Shown in pieces: positions 1 to 13,560 of a stretch of 64,000 nucleotides of DNA. The first letter of the stretch is position 1. Every line of letters begins with the position of its first letter. Below the pieces are notes generated by a model. That model was not told the origin of the DNA and searched no databases. It saw only the letters and a program-made list of their open reading frames with translations. The position numbers and the translations under genes were made by a program. Origin of the DNA: Halictus rubicundus (lineage: Eukaryota; Arthropoda; Insecta; Hymenoptera; Halictidae); NCBI RefSeq assembly GCF_050948215.1, contig NW_027488638.1, positions 434,001 through 498,000 of the forward strand, written 5' to 3'.

Positions 1-239
1 TACGATATGATATGGGATTGGATCGGATAGAGGATACGATATGATAGAGGATAGGATAGGGTGGAGAATAGGATAGGAATGACGATAGAAGATGCGATGT
101 ATGATAGGTTATGATAGACGATGGGATAGCATAGAGGATAGGATAGTATAGAGGATAGGATAGGATAGAGGATAGGATAGGATAGAGGATAGTTTAGAAT
201 GGAGGATAGGGTAGGATAGAGGATAGGATAGGATAGAGG
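1..239 (+). repeat. Tail of a 3,249-bp higher-order repeat copy
   Basis: Bases 1-239 recur at 3,250-3,488 with the same rare variants in the same order: TACGATATGATATGGG, GATCGG, GTGGAG, GGAATGACGAT, GATGCGATG and AGTTTAGAATGG. The match breaks at 240 versus 3,489. If this is a tandem duplication, the window opens in the last 239 bp of one copy and 240-3,488 is the next copy. Confidence 0.85.
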
Positions 240-3200
240 GTAGGATAGGATAGATGATAGGATAGGATAGACGATAGAGGATAGGATGGATAATAGGATA
301 TTATAGAGGATAGGATAGGATAGAGGAGAGGATGGGATAGAGGATAGGATAGGATAGAGGATAGGATAGGATGGATGATAGGATATAACAGAGGATAGGA
401 TAGTACAGAGTATAGGATTGGATAGAGAATAGGATATGATATAGGATAGATAATAGGATAGGATATAGGATATTATAGGATAGAGGATAGGATAGGATAG
501 AGGATACGATATGATAGAGGATAGGGTAGGTTGGAGGATAGGATAGTATAGAGGATAGCATAGGATAGAGGATAGGATAGGATGGAGGATATAATAGGAT
601 AGAGGATAGGATAGGATAGAGGATAGGATAGAATAGAGGATAGGATAGGATAGAGGATAGGATAGGATAGAGGATAGGATGGAGGATAGGATAGGATAGA
701 GGATAGGATAGGATTGAGACTAGGATAGGATAGAGGATAGGATAGAATAGAGGATAGGATAGGATAGAGGATAGGATAGCATAGAGTATGGGGTAGAGGA
801 TATTATAGGATAGTGGATAGGATAGGATTGGGGATAGGTTAGGATAGAAGGTAGGATAGAGGATAGGATAGGATAGTGGATAGGATAGGATAGAGGATAG
901 GGTAGGATAGAGGATAGGATAGGATAGAGGATAGGATAGGATAGAGGATAGGATAGGATAGAGGATAGGATAGGATAGAGGATAGGATAGTATAGAGTAT
1001 AGGATAGGATACAGAATAGGATAGGATATAGGATAGAGAATAGGATAGGATGTAGGATAGAGAAGGGGATAGGATATAGGATAGGATAGGATAGAGGATA
1101 GGACAGGATAAAGGATAGGATAGGATAGAGGATAGGATGGAGGATAGGATAGGATAAAGGATAGAGGATAGGATAGGATGGAGGATAGGATAGGATAGAG
1201 GATAGGATAGGATAGAAGATAGGATAGGATAGAGGATAGGATAGAGTATAGGATAGAGGATGGAGGATAGGATAGGATAGACGATAGAGGATAGGATGGA
1301 TGATGGGATATGATAGAGGATAGGATAGGATAGAGGATAGGAGACGATAGGATACAGGATAGGATAGAATAGAGGATAGGATAGGATAGAGGATAGGATA
1401 GGATAGAGGATAGGATAGGATAGAGGATAGAATAGGATTGAGGATACGATTGGATAGAGGATAGGGTAGGATGGAGGATAGGATAGGATAGAGGATAGGA
1501 TATTATATTGAATACGATAGGATTGAGGATAGGATAGTATAGAGTATAGGATAGAGGATGGAGGATAGGATAGGATAGGATGGAGGATAGTATAGGATAG
1601 ATGATAGAGGAAAGGATGGTTGATAGGAAAGGATAGAGGATAGGATAGGTTAGAGGATAGGATAGGATGGAGGATAGGATAGGATAGAGGATAGGATAGG
1701 ATAGAAGATAGGATAGGATAGAGGATAGGATAGAGTATAGGATAGAGGATGGAGGATAGGATAGGATAGACGATAGAGGATAGGATGGATGATGGGATAT
1801 GATAGAGGATAGGATAGGATAGAGGATAGGAGACGATAGGATACAGGATAGGATAGGATAGAGGATAGGATAGGATGGAGGATAGGATAGATGATACGAT
1901 AGAAGATGGAGGGTACCGTAGTATAGAGGATATGATAGCATAGGATGGAGGATACGATATGATAGAGGATAGGGTAGGATGGAGGATAGGATAGGATAGA
2001 GGATAGGATATTATATTGAATACGATAGGATGGAGGATAGGATAGGATAGAGTATAGGATAGAGGATGGAGGATAGGATAGGATAGAGGATAAGATGGGA
2101 TAGAGGATAGAATAGGATAGAGGATAAGATGGGATAGAGGATAGGATAGGATAGACGATAGAGGATAGGATGGATGATGGGATATGATAGAGGATAGGAT
2201 AGGATAGAGGATAGGAGAGGATAGGATACAGGATAGGATAGGATAGAATATAGGATAGGATAGAGGATAGGATAGGGTAGAGGATAGAATAGGATTGAGG
2301 ATACGATTGGATAGAGGATAGGATAGGATTGAGGACACGATTGGATAGAGGATAGGATAGGATGGAGGATAGGATAGATGATACGATAGAAGATGGAGGG
2401 TACCGTAGTATAGAGGATATGATAGCATAGGATGGAGGATAGTATAGGATAGACGATAGAGGAAAGGATGGATGATAGGATATGATAGAGGACAGGATAG
2501 TATTCAGGATAGGCTAGGATAGAACATGGGATAGGATAGAGGATAGGATAGGATAGAGGATCGGGTAGGATAGAGGATAGGATAGGATGGATGATAGGAT
2601 ATGACAGAGGATAGGATAGTATAGAGTATAGGATTGGATAGAGAATGGGATAGGATTGGGATAGATAGATAGGATAGATAATAGAGTATAGGATTGGATA
2701 GAGGATACGATATGACAGGGGATAGGATAGGATAGACGATAGAGGATGCGAAGGATGATAGGATAGGATAGAGGATACGATATGATAGAGAATAGGATAG
2801 GATAGAGGATAAGATAGGAATGACGATAGAGGATCCGATGGATGATAGGTTATGATAGACGATAGGATAGCATAGGGGATAGGATAGTATAGAGGATAGG
2901 ATAGGATGGGGGATAGGATAGGATAGAGGACAGGATAGAATGGAGGATAGGATAGGATAGAGGATAGGATAGGATAGAGGATAGGATAGGATACAGGATA
3001 GGATAGAGGATAGGATAGGACGGAGGATACCATAGAGTATAGGATAGAGGATAGGATAGGACAGAGGATAGGATAGAGTATAGGATAGAGGATGCAGGAT
3101 AGGATAGGATAGAGGATAGGATAGAGTATAGGATAGAGGATGGCGGAGAGGATAGGATGGAGGATGGGATAGAATAGAGGATAGGATAGGATAGAGCATA

Positions 3201-3488
3201 TGATAGGATAGAGGATAGGATAGGATGGAGGATAGGATAGGATAGAGTATACGATATGATATGGGATTGGATCGGATAGAGGATACGATATGATAGAGGA
3301 TAGGATAGGGTGGAGAATAGGATAGGAATGACGATAGAAGATGCGATGTATGATAGGTTATGATAGACGATGGGATAGCATAGAGGATAGGATAGTATAG
3401 AGGATAGGATAGGATAGAGGATAGGATAGGATAGAGGATAGTTTAGAATGGAGGATAGGGTAGGATAGAGGATAGGATAGGATAGAGG
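240..3488 (+). repeat. 3,249-bp higher-order repeat copy, diverged
   Basis: The last 239 bp (3,250-3,488) repeat bases 1-239, so the period is 3,249 bp; the rest of the previous copy lies outside the window. This stretch carries more substitutions per unit than the middle of the array, for example GGATGGAT, TATATTGAATACG and GGTACC. That fits an older or less homogenised part of the satellite. Confidence 0.6.
1290..2430 (+). repeat. Degenerate ~0.4-0.5-kb nested repeats
   Basis: Markers recur at uneven spacing. GATGGATGATGGG occurs near 1,295, 1,784 and 2,169 (489 and 385 bp apart). A block containing GGAGGGTACCGTAGTATAG occurs near 1,910 and 2,397 (487 bp). TATTATATTGAATACG occurs near 1,501 and 2,009 (508 bp). 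The uneven intervals indicate old duplications later altered by unit gain and loss. Confidence 0.7.
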
Positions 3489-5220
3489 ATAGGATAGGAT
3501 ACAGGATAGGAAAGGATAGAGGATAGGATAGGATAGAGGATAGGATAGGATAGAGGATAGGATAGGATAGAGGGTAGGATAGGATAGATGATAGGATAGG
3601 ATAGAGGATAGGATAGGATAGAGGATAGGATAGGATAGAGGATTGGATAGGATACAGGATAGGATATGATAGAGGACAGGATAGGGGATTTGATAGGATA
3701 GAGGATAGGGTAGGATAGAGGATAGGATAGGATAGAGGATAGGATAGGACAGAGGATAGGATACGGGATTTGATAGTATAGAGGATAGGATAGGATAGAA
3801 GATAGGATAGGATAGATTATAGGATAGGATAGAGGATAGGATAGGACAGAGGATTGGATAGAGGATAGGATAGGATAGAGGATATGATAGGGTAGAGGAT
3901 AGGATAGGATAGAGGATAGGATAGGATAGAGGATTAGATAGGATACAGGAAAGGATAGGATTCAGGATAGATGATAGGATAGGATAGAGGATAGGATAGG
4001 ATAGAGGATAGGATAGAGGATAGGATAGGATAGAGGATAGGATAGGATAGAGGATAGAATTGAGGATAGGATAGGATAGAGGATTGGATAGGATAGAGGA
4101 TTGAATAGGATACAGGATAGGATAGGATAGAGGATAGGATATGGGATTTGATAGGATAGAGGATAGGATAGGAAAGAAGATAAGATAGGATAGAGGATAG
4201 GATAGAGAATAGGTTAGGATAGAGAATTGGAACGGATAGATGATATTATAGGATAGGGGATAGGATATCATAGAGTATACGATATTATAGAGGGTATGAT
4301 AGGATAGAGCATCGGATAGGGTATTGGATAGGATAGGATAGAGGATAGGCTAGGATAGAGGATAGGATAGAGGATAGGATAGGATAGAGGACAGGATAGG
4401 ATAGAGGATAGGATAGGATAGAGGATTGGATAGGATACAGGAAAGGATAGGATTGAGGATAGATGATAGGATAGGATAGAGGATTGGATAGGATACAGGA
4501 TAGGATATGATAGAGGATAGGATAGGGGATTTGATAGGATAGAGGATAGGATAGGATAGAGGATAGGATAGGATAGAGGATAGGATAGGACAGAGGATAG
4601 GATACGGGATTTGATAGGATAGAGGATAGGATAGGATAGAAGATAGGATAGGATAGATTATAGGATAGGATAGAGGATAGGATAGGACAGAGGATTGGAT
4701 AGAGGATAGGATAGGATAGAGGATATGATAGGGTAGAGGATAGGATAGGATAGAGGATAGGATAGGATAGAGGATTAGATAGGATACAGGAAAGGATAGG
4801 ATTCAATATAGATGATAGGATAGGATAGAGGATTGGATAGGATACAGGATAGGATAGGATAGAGGATAGGATAGGATAGAGGATAGGATAGGATAGAGGA
4901 CAGGATAGGATAGAGGATAGGATAGGATAGAGGATTGGATAGGATACAGGAAAGGATAGGATTGAGGATAGATGATAGGATAGGATAGAGGATTGGATAG
5001 GATACAGGATAGGATATGATAGAGGACAGGATAGGGGATTTGATAGGATAGAGGATAGGGTAGGATAGAGGATAGGATAGGATAGAGGATAGGATAGGAC
5101 AGAGGATAGGATACGGGATTTGATAGTATAGAGGATAGGATAGGATAGAAGATAGGATAGGATAGATTATAGGATAGGATAGAGGATAGGATAGGACAGA
5201 GGATTGGATAGAGGATAGGA
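3489..5220 (+). repeat. Mosaic of ~0.5-1.35-kb duplicated blocks
   Basis: The marker GGATTAGATAGGATACAGG, followed by AAAGGATAGGATTC, occurs at 3,931, 4,772, 5,281 and 5,761 (intervals 841, 509 and 480 bp). The block beginning AGGATATGATAGAGGACAGG at 3,661 recurs at 5,011 (offset 1,350). These are ordinary array units with shared variants; nothing else is present. Confidence 0.7.
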
Positions 5221-6092
5221 TAGGATAGAGGATATGATAGGGTAGAGGATAGGATAGGATAGAGGATAGGATAGGATAGAGGATTAGATAGGATACAGGA
5301 AAGGATAGGATTCAGGATAGATGATAGGATAGGATAGAGGATTGGATAGGATACAGGATAGGATAGGATAGAGGATAGGATAGGATAGGGGATAGGATAG
5401 GATAGAGGACAGGATAGGATAGAGGATAGGATAGGATAGAGGATTGGATAGGATACAGGAAAGGATAGGATTGAGGATAGATGATAGGATAGGATAGAGG
5501 ATTGGATAGGATACAGGATAGGATATGATAGAGGATTAGATAGGACAGAGGATAGGATAGGATAGAGGATAGGATAGGGGATTTCATAGGATAGAGGATA
5601 GGATAGGATAGAAGATAGGATAGGATAGAGAATAGGATAGGATAGAGGACAGGATAGGATAGAGGATAGGATAGGACAGAGGATAGGATAGGGGATTTGA
5701 TAGGATAGAGGATATGATAGGATAGAGGATAGGATAGGATAGAGGATAGGATAGGATGGAGGATTAGATAGGATACAGGAAAGGATAGGATTCAGGATAG
5801 ATGATAGGATAGGATAGAGGATTGGATAGGATACAGGATAGGATAGGATAGAGGATAGGATAGGATAGGGGATAGGATAGGATAGAGGACAGGATAGGAT
5901 AGAGGATAGGATAGGATAGAGGATTGGATAGGATACAGGAAAGGATAGGATTGAGGATAGATGATAGGATAGGATAGAGGATTGGATAGGATACAGGATA
6001 GGATATGATAGAGGATTCGATAGGACAGAGGATAGGATAGGATAGAGGATAGGATAGGGGATTTCATAGGATAGAGGATAGGATAGGATAGA
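5221..6092 (+). repeat. 480-bp offset tandem repeat
   Basis: About 5,221-5,612 matches 5,701-6,092 at an offset of 480 bp, including ATTCAGGATAGATGATAGG and GGGGATTTCATAGG. A few substitutions separate the copies, such as GATTAGATAGGAC at 5,535 versus GATTCGATAGGAC at 6,015. The 5' boundary is unclear because similarity fades gradually. Confidence 0.75.
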
Positions 6093-6250
6093 GGATAGGA
6101 TAGGATGGAGGATTGGATAGAGGATAGGATAGAGGATAGGAAAGGATAGAAGATAGGATAAGATAGAGGATAGGATAGGATAGAGGATAGGATAGGATAG
6201 AGGATAGGATAGGATAGAGGATAGGATAGGATAGAGGACAGGATAGGATA

Positions 6251-8690
6251 GAGGACAGGATAGGATAGAGGATTGGATATGATACAGGAAAGGATAGGAT
6301 AGGATAGAGGATAGGATAGGATAGAGGATAGGATAGGATAGAGGATTAGATAGGACAGAGGATAGGATAGGGTAGAGGATAGGATAGGGGATTTGATAGG
6401 ATAGAGGATAGGATAGGATAGAAAATAGGATAGGATAGAGAATAGGATAGGATAGAGGATAGGATAGGATAGAGGATAGGATAGGACAGAGGATAGGATA
6501 GGGGATTTGATAGGATAGAGGATAGGATAGGATAGGATGGAGGATTGGATAGAGGATAGGATAGAGGATAGGAAAGGATAGAAGATAGGATAGGATAGAG
6601 GCTAGGATAGGATAGAGGATAGGATAGGATAGAGGATAGGATAGAGGATAGGATAGGATAGAGGCTAGGATAGGATAGAAGATAGGATAGGATAGAGGAT
6701 AGGATAGTATAGAGGATAGGATAGGATAGAGGATAGGATAGGATAGAGGATAGGATAGGATGGAGGATAGGATAGGATAGAGGACAGGATAGGATAGATG
6801 ATAGGATAGGATAGAGGATAGGATAGGATAGAGGATAGGATAGGATAGAGGATAGGATAGGATAGAGGATAGGATACGACAGAGGATTTGATAGGATAGA
6901 GGATAGGATAGGATACAGGAAAGGATAGGATTGAGGATAGATGATAGGATACGATAGAGAATAGGATAGGATAGAGGAGAGGATAGGATAGAGGATAGGA
7001 TAGGATAGAGGATAGGATGGGATAGAGGATAGGATAGGATAGAGGACAGGATAGGATAGAGGATAGGATAGGATAGATGATAGGATAGGATAGAGGATAG
7101 GATAGGATAGAGGATTGGATAGGATAGAGGATAGCGTAGGATAGAGGATAGGATAGGATAGAGGATACGATAGGATAGAGTATAGGATAGGATAGAGGAT
7201 AGGATAGGATAGATGATAGGATAGGATAGATGATAGGATAGGATAGAGGATTGGATAGGATACAGGATTGGATAGGATAGGGGAATTGATAGGATAGAGG
7301 ATAGGATAGGATAGAAGATAGGATAGGATAGAGGATAGGATAGGATAGATGATAGGATAGGATAGAGGATTGGATAGGATACAGGATAGGATATGATAGA
7401 GGATAGGATAGGGGATTTGATAGGATAGAGGATAGGATAGGATAGAGGATAGGATAGGACAGAGGATAGGATACGGGATTTGATAGGATAGAGGATAGGA
7501 TAGGATAGAAGATAGGATAGGATAGATTATAGGATAGGATAGAGGATAGGATAGGACAGAGGATTGGATAGAGGATAGGATAGGATAGAGGATATGATAG
7601 GGTAGGGGATAGGATAGGATAGAGGATAGGATAGGATAGAGGATTAGATAGGGGATTCGATAGGATAGAGGATAGGATAGGACAGAGGATTTGATAGGAT
7701 AGAGGATAGGATAGGATACAGGAATGGATAGGATTGAGGATAGGATTGGATACAGGATAGGATAGAATAGAGGATAGGATACGGGATTGGATAGGATAGG
7801 ATAGAGGAGAGGATAGGATAGAGGACAGGATAGGATAGAGGATTGGATATGATACAGGAAAGGATAGGATAGGATAGAGGATAGGATAGGATAGAGGATA
7901 GGATAGGATAGAGGATAGGATAGGATAGAGGATAGGATAGGATAGAGGATTAGATAGGACAGAGGATAGGATAGGATAGAGCATAGGATAGGGGATTTGA
8001 TAGGATAGAGGATAGGATAGGATAGAAGATAGGATAGGATAGAGAATAGGATAGGATAGAGGATAGGATAGGATAGAGGATAGGATAGGACAGAGGATAG
8101 GATAGGGGATTTGATAGGATAGAGGATAGGATAGGATCGAGGATAGGATAGGATAGAGGATAGGATAGGATGGAGGATTGGATAGAGGATAGGATAGAGG
8201 ATAGGAAAGGATAGAAGATAGGATAGGATAGGATAGAGGATAGGATAGGATAGAGGATAGGATAGAGGCTAGGATAGGATAGAAGATAGGATAGGATAGA
8301 GGATAGGATAGGATAGAGGATAGGATAGGATAGAGGATAGGATAGGATAGAGGATAGGATAGGATGGAGTATAGGATAGGATAGAGGGTAGGATAGGATA
8401 GATGATAGGATAGGATAGAGGATAGGATAGGATAGAGGATAGGATAGGATAGAGGATAGGATAGGATAGAGGATAGGATACGACAGAGGATTTGATAGGA
8501 TAGAGGATAGGATAGGATACAGGAAAGGATAGGATTGAGGATAGATGATAGGATACGATAGAGAATAGGATAGGATAGAGGAGAGGATAGGATAGAGGAT
8601 AGGATAGGATAGAGGATAGGATCGGATAGAGGATAGGATAGGATAGAGGACAGGATAGGATAGAGGATTGGATATGATACAGGAAAGGAT
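6251..8690 (+). repeat. ~1.6-kb higher-order repeat, two copies
   Basis: Markers GAGGACAGG, GATTGGATATGATACAGG, TGGAGGATTGG, GAGGCTAGG, TACGACAGAGG and GAGGAGAGG occur in the same order at 6,251/6,538/6,661/6,875/6,974 and again from about 7,821/8,171/8,265/8,479/8,578. The offset moves from 1,570 to 1,633 to 1,604 bp; the last step is 29 bp (one 17-bp plus one 12-bp unit). From 8,691 to about 9,735 I see only ordinary array units with further scattered copies of these markers. Confidence 0.7.
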
Positions 8691-9735
8691 AGGATAGGAT
8701 AGAGGATAGGATAGGATAGAGGATAGGATAGGACAGAGGATAGGAAAGGGGATTTGATAGGATAGAGGAGAGGATAGGATAGAGGATAGGATAGGATAGA
8801 GGATAGGATAGGATGGAGGATTGGATAGAGGATAGGATAGAGGATAGGAAAGGATAGAAGATAGGATAGGATAGAGGATAGGATAGGATAGAGGATAGGA
8901 TAGGATAGAGGATAGGATAGAGGATAGGATAGGATAGAGGCTAGGATAGGATAGGTGATAGGATAGGATAGAGGATAGGATAGGATAGAGGATAGGATAG
9001 GATAGAGGATAGGATAGGATAGAGGATAGGATAGGATAGAGGATAGGATACGACAGAGGATTTGATAGGATAGAGGATAGGATAGGATAGAGGATTGGAT
9101 AGGTTAGAGGATAGCGTATGATAGAGGATAGGATAGGATAGAGGATACGATAGGATAGAGTATAGGATAGGATAGAGGATAGGATAGGACAGAGGATTGG
9201 ATAGAGGATAGGATAGAGGATAGAATAGGATAGAGGATAGGATAGGATAGGGGATTGGATAGACGGTAGGATAGGATAGAGGATAGGATAGGATAGAGGA
9301 TAGGATAGGATAGTGGATAGGATAGGATAGAGGGTAGGATAGGATAGCTGATAGGATAGGATAGAGGATAGGATCGGGCAGAGGATAGGGTAGGGGATTT
9401 GATAGAATAGAGGATAGGATAGGATAGACGATAGGATATGATAGAGGATAGGATAGGATAGAGGATAGGATAGGATAGAGGATAGGATAGGATAGAGGAT
9501 AGGATAGGATAGAGGGTAGAATAGGATAGAGGATAGAATAGGATAGGATAGAGGATAGGATAGGATAGCTGATAGGATAGGATAGAGGATAGGATAGGGC
9601 AGAGGATAGGATAGGATAGAGGATTGGATAGGATACAGGAAAGGATAGGATTGAGGATAGATGATAGGATAGGACAGAGGATTGGATATGATAGAGGATA
9701 GGATAGGATAGAGGATAGGATAGGATAGAGGACAG

Positions 9736-12700
9736 GATAGGATAGAGGATAGGATAGGACAGAGGATAGGGTAGGGGATTTGATAGAATAGAGGATAGGA
9801 TAGGATAGACGATAGGATATGATAGAGGATAGGATAGGATAGAGGATAGGATAGGATAGAGGATAGGATAGGATAGAGGATTGGATAGAGGATAGGATAG
9901 AGGATAGGAAAGCATAGAAGATAGGATAGGATAGAGGATAGGATAGGATAGAGGATAGGATAGGATAGAGGATAGGATAGGATAGAGGATAGGATAGGAT
10001 AGAGGGTAGAATAGGATAGAGGATAGGATAGGATAGAGGATAGGATAGGATAGCTGATAGGATAGGATAGAGGATAGGATCGGGCAGAGGATAGGATAGG
10101 GGATTTTATAGGATAGAGGATAGGATAGGATAGACGATAGGATATGATAGAGGATAGGATAGGATAGAGGATAGGATAGGATAGAGGATAGGATAGGATA
10201 GAGGATTGGATAGAGGATAGGATAGAGGATAGGAAAGCATAGAAGATAGGATAGGATAGAGGATAGGATAGGATAGAGGGTAGAATAGGATAGAGGATAG
10301 AATAGGATAGGATAGAGGATAGGATAGGATAGCTGATAGGATAGGATAGAGGATAGGATAGGGCAGAGGATAGGATAGGATAGAGGATTGGATAGGATAC
10401 AGGAAAGGATAGGATTGAGGATAGATGATAGGATAGGACAGAGGATTGGATATGATAGAGGATAGGATAGGATAGAGGATAGGATAGGATAGAGGACAGG
10501 ATAGGATAGAGGATAGGATAGGATAGATGATAGGATAGGATAGAGGATAGGATAGGATAGAGGATTGGATAGGATAGAGGATAGCGTAGGATAGAGGATA
10601 GGATAGGATACAGGATACGATAGGATAGAGGATAGGATAGGATAGAGGATAGGATAGGACAGAGGATTTGATAGGATAGAGGATAGGATAGGATAGAGGA
10701 TAGGATAGGACAGAGGATAGGATAGAGGATTGGATAGGATACAGGATAGGATAGGATAGAGGATAGGATAGGGGATTAGATAGGATAGAGGATAGGATAG
10801 GATAGAAGATAGGATAGGATAGGGGATAGGATAGGATAGAGGATAGGATAGGATAGAGGATAGGATAGGATAGAGGATTAGATAGGACAGAGGATAAGAT
10901 AGGATAGAGGATAGGATAGGGGATTTGATAGGATAGAGTATAGGATAGGATAGAAGATAGGATAGGATAGAGAATAGGATAGGATAGAGGATAGGATAGG
11001 ATAGAGGATAGGATAGGATAGAGGATAGGATAGGATAGAGGATAGGATAGGATAGATGATAGGATAGGATAGAAGATATCATAGGATAGAGGATAGGATA
11101 GGATAGATGATAGGATAGGATAGAGGATTGGATAGGATACAGGATTGGATAGGATAGGGGAATTGATAGGATAGAGGATAGCATAGGATAGAAGATAATA
11201 TAGGATAGAGGATAGGATAGGATAGAGGATTGGATAGGATACAGGATTGGATAGGGTAGGGGAATTGATAGGATAGAGGATAGGATAGGATAGAAGATAG
11301 GATAGGATAGAGGATAGGATAGGATAGAGGATAGGATAGGATAGAGGATAGGATAGGATAGAGGATAGGATAGGATAGAGGATAGGATAGGATAGAGGAT
11401 TAGAGAGGACAGAGGATAGGATAGAGGGTAGAATAGGATAGAGGATAGGATAGGATAGAGGATAGGGTAGGATAACTGATAGGATAGGATAGAGGATAGG
11501 ATAGGGCAGAGGATAGGATAGGGGATTTTATAGGATAGAGGATAGGATAGAGGATAGAATAGGATAGAGGATAGGATAGGATAGAGGATTGGATAGACGG
11601 TAGGATAGGATAGAGGATAGGATAGGATAGAGGATATCATAGGATAGAGGATAGGATAGGATAGATGATTGGATAGGATAGAGGATTGGATAGGATACAG
11701 GATTGGATAGGGTAGCGGGTTTGATAGGATAGAGGATAGGATAGGATAGACGATAGGATAGGATAGCATAGGAAAGCATAGAAGATAGGATAGGATAGAG
11801 GATAGGATAGGATAGAGGATAGGATAGGATAGAGGATAGGATAGGATAGAGGATAGGATAGGATAGAGGATAGGATAGGATAGAGGATAGGATAGGATAG
11901 AGGATAGGATAGGACAGAGGATAGGGTAGGGGATTTGATAGAATAGAGGATAGGATAGGATAGACGATAGGATATGATAGAGGATAGGATAGGATAGAGG
12001 ATAGGATAGGATAGAGGATAGGATAGGATAGAGGATTGGATAGAGGATAGGATAGAGGATAGGAAAGCATAGATGATAGGATAGGATAGAGGATAGGATA
12101 GGATAGAGGATAGGATAGGATAGAGGATAGGATAGGATAGAGGATAGGATAGGATAGAGGGTAGAATAGGATAGAGGATAGGATAGGATAGAGGATAGGA
12201 TAGGATAGCTGATAGGATAGGATAGAGGATAGGATCGGGCAGAGGATAGGATAGGGGATTTTATAGGATAGAGGATAGGATAGGATAGACGATAGGATAT
12301 GATAGAGGATAGGATAGGATAGAGGATAGGATAGGATAGAGGATAGGATAGGATAGAGGATTGGATAGAGGATAGGATAGAGGATAGGAAAGCATAGAAG
12401 ATAGGATAGGATAGAGGATAGGATAGGATAGAGGGTAGAATAGGATAGAGGATAGAATAGGATAGGATAGAGGATAGGATAGGATAGCTGATAGGATAGG
12501 ATAGAGGATAGGATAGGGCAGAGGATAGGATAGGATAGAGGATTGGATAGGATACAGGAAAGGATAGGATTGAGGATAGATGATAGGATAGGACAGAGGA
12601 TTGGATATGATAGAGGATAGGATAGGATAGAGGATAGGATAGGATAGAGGACAGGATAGGATAGAGGATAGGATAGGATAGATGATAGGATAGGATAGAG

Positions 12701-12860
12701 GATAGGATAGGATAGAGGATTGGATAGGATAGAGGATAGCGTAGGATAGAGGATAGGATAGGATACAGGATACGATAGGATAGAGGATAGGATAGGATAG
12801 AGGATAGGATAGGACAGAGGATTTGATAGGATAGAGGATAGGATAGGATAGAGGATAGGA
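9736..12860 (+). repeat. 2,155-bp offset duplication
   Basis: About 9,736-10,705 recurs at about 11,891-12,860 with a constant offset of 2,155 bp, shown by GGGTAGGGGATTTGATAG (9,769 and 11,924), CGGGCAGAGG (10,081 and 12,236), AGGGTAGAATAGG (10,277 and 12,432) and GAGGATTTG (10,662 and 12,817). The sequence between is array not matched at this offset. Bases 12,861-13,560 hold ordinary units with no clear large duplication. Confidence 0.75.
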
Positions 12861-13560
12861 TAGGATAGAGGATAGGATAGGATAGATGATAGGATAGGAT
12901 AGATGATAGGATAGGATAGAGGATAGGATAGGATAGAGGATAGCGTAGGATAGAGGATAGGATAGAATAGAGGATACGATAGGATAGAGGATAGGATAGA
13001 GGGTAGAATAGGATAGAGGATAGGATAGGATAGAGGATAGGGTAGGATAACTGATAGGATAGGATAGAGGATAGGATAGGGCAGAGGATAGGATAGGGGA
13101 TTTTATAGGATAGAGGATAGGATAGGATAGGATAGAGGATAGAATAGGATAGAGGATAGGATAGGATAGAGGATTGGATAGACGGTAGGATAGGATAGAG
13201 GATAGGATAGGATAGAGGATAGGATAGGACAGAGGATAGGATAGGGGATTTGATAGGATAGAGGATAGGATAGGATAGAGGATAGGATAGGATAGAGGAT
13301 AGGATAGGATATAGGATTGGATAGAGGATAGGATAGAGGATAGGAAAGGATAGAACATAGGATAGGATAGAGGATAGGATGGGATAGAGGATAGGATAGG
13401 ATAGAGGATAGGATAGGATAGAGGATAGGATAGGATAGAGGATAGGATAGGATAGAGGATAGGATAGGATAGAGGACAGGATAGGATAGAGGATAGGATA
13501 GGATAGATGATAGGATAGGATAGATCATTGGATAGGATGCAGGATAGGCTAGAGGATTGG

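Noticed and set aside
1908..1920. GGTACC palindrome within GGAGGGTACCGTAGTATAG as a possible integration or regulatory site.
   Set aside because: It recurs 487 bp downstream with the surrounding block, so it is a duplicated point variant; there is no inverted repeat or inserted sequence.
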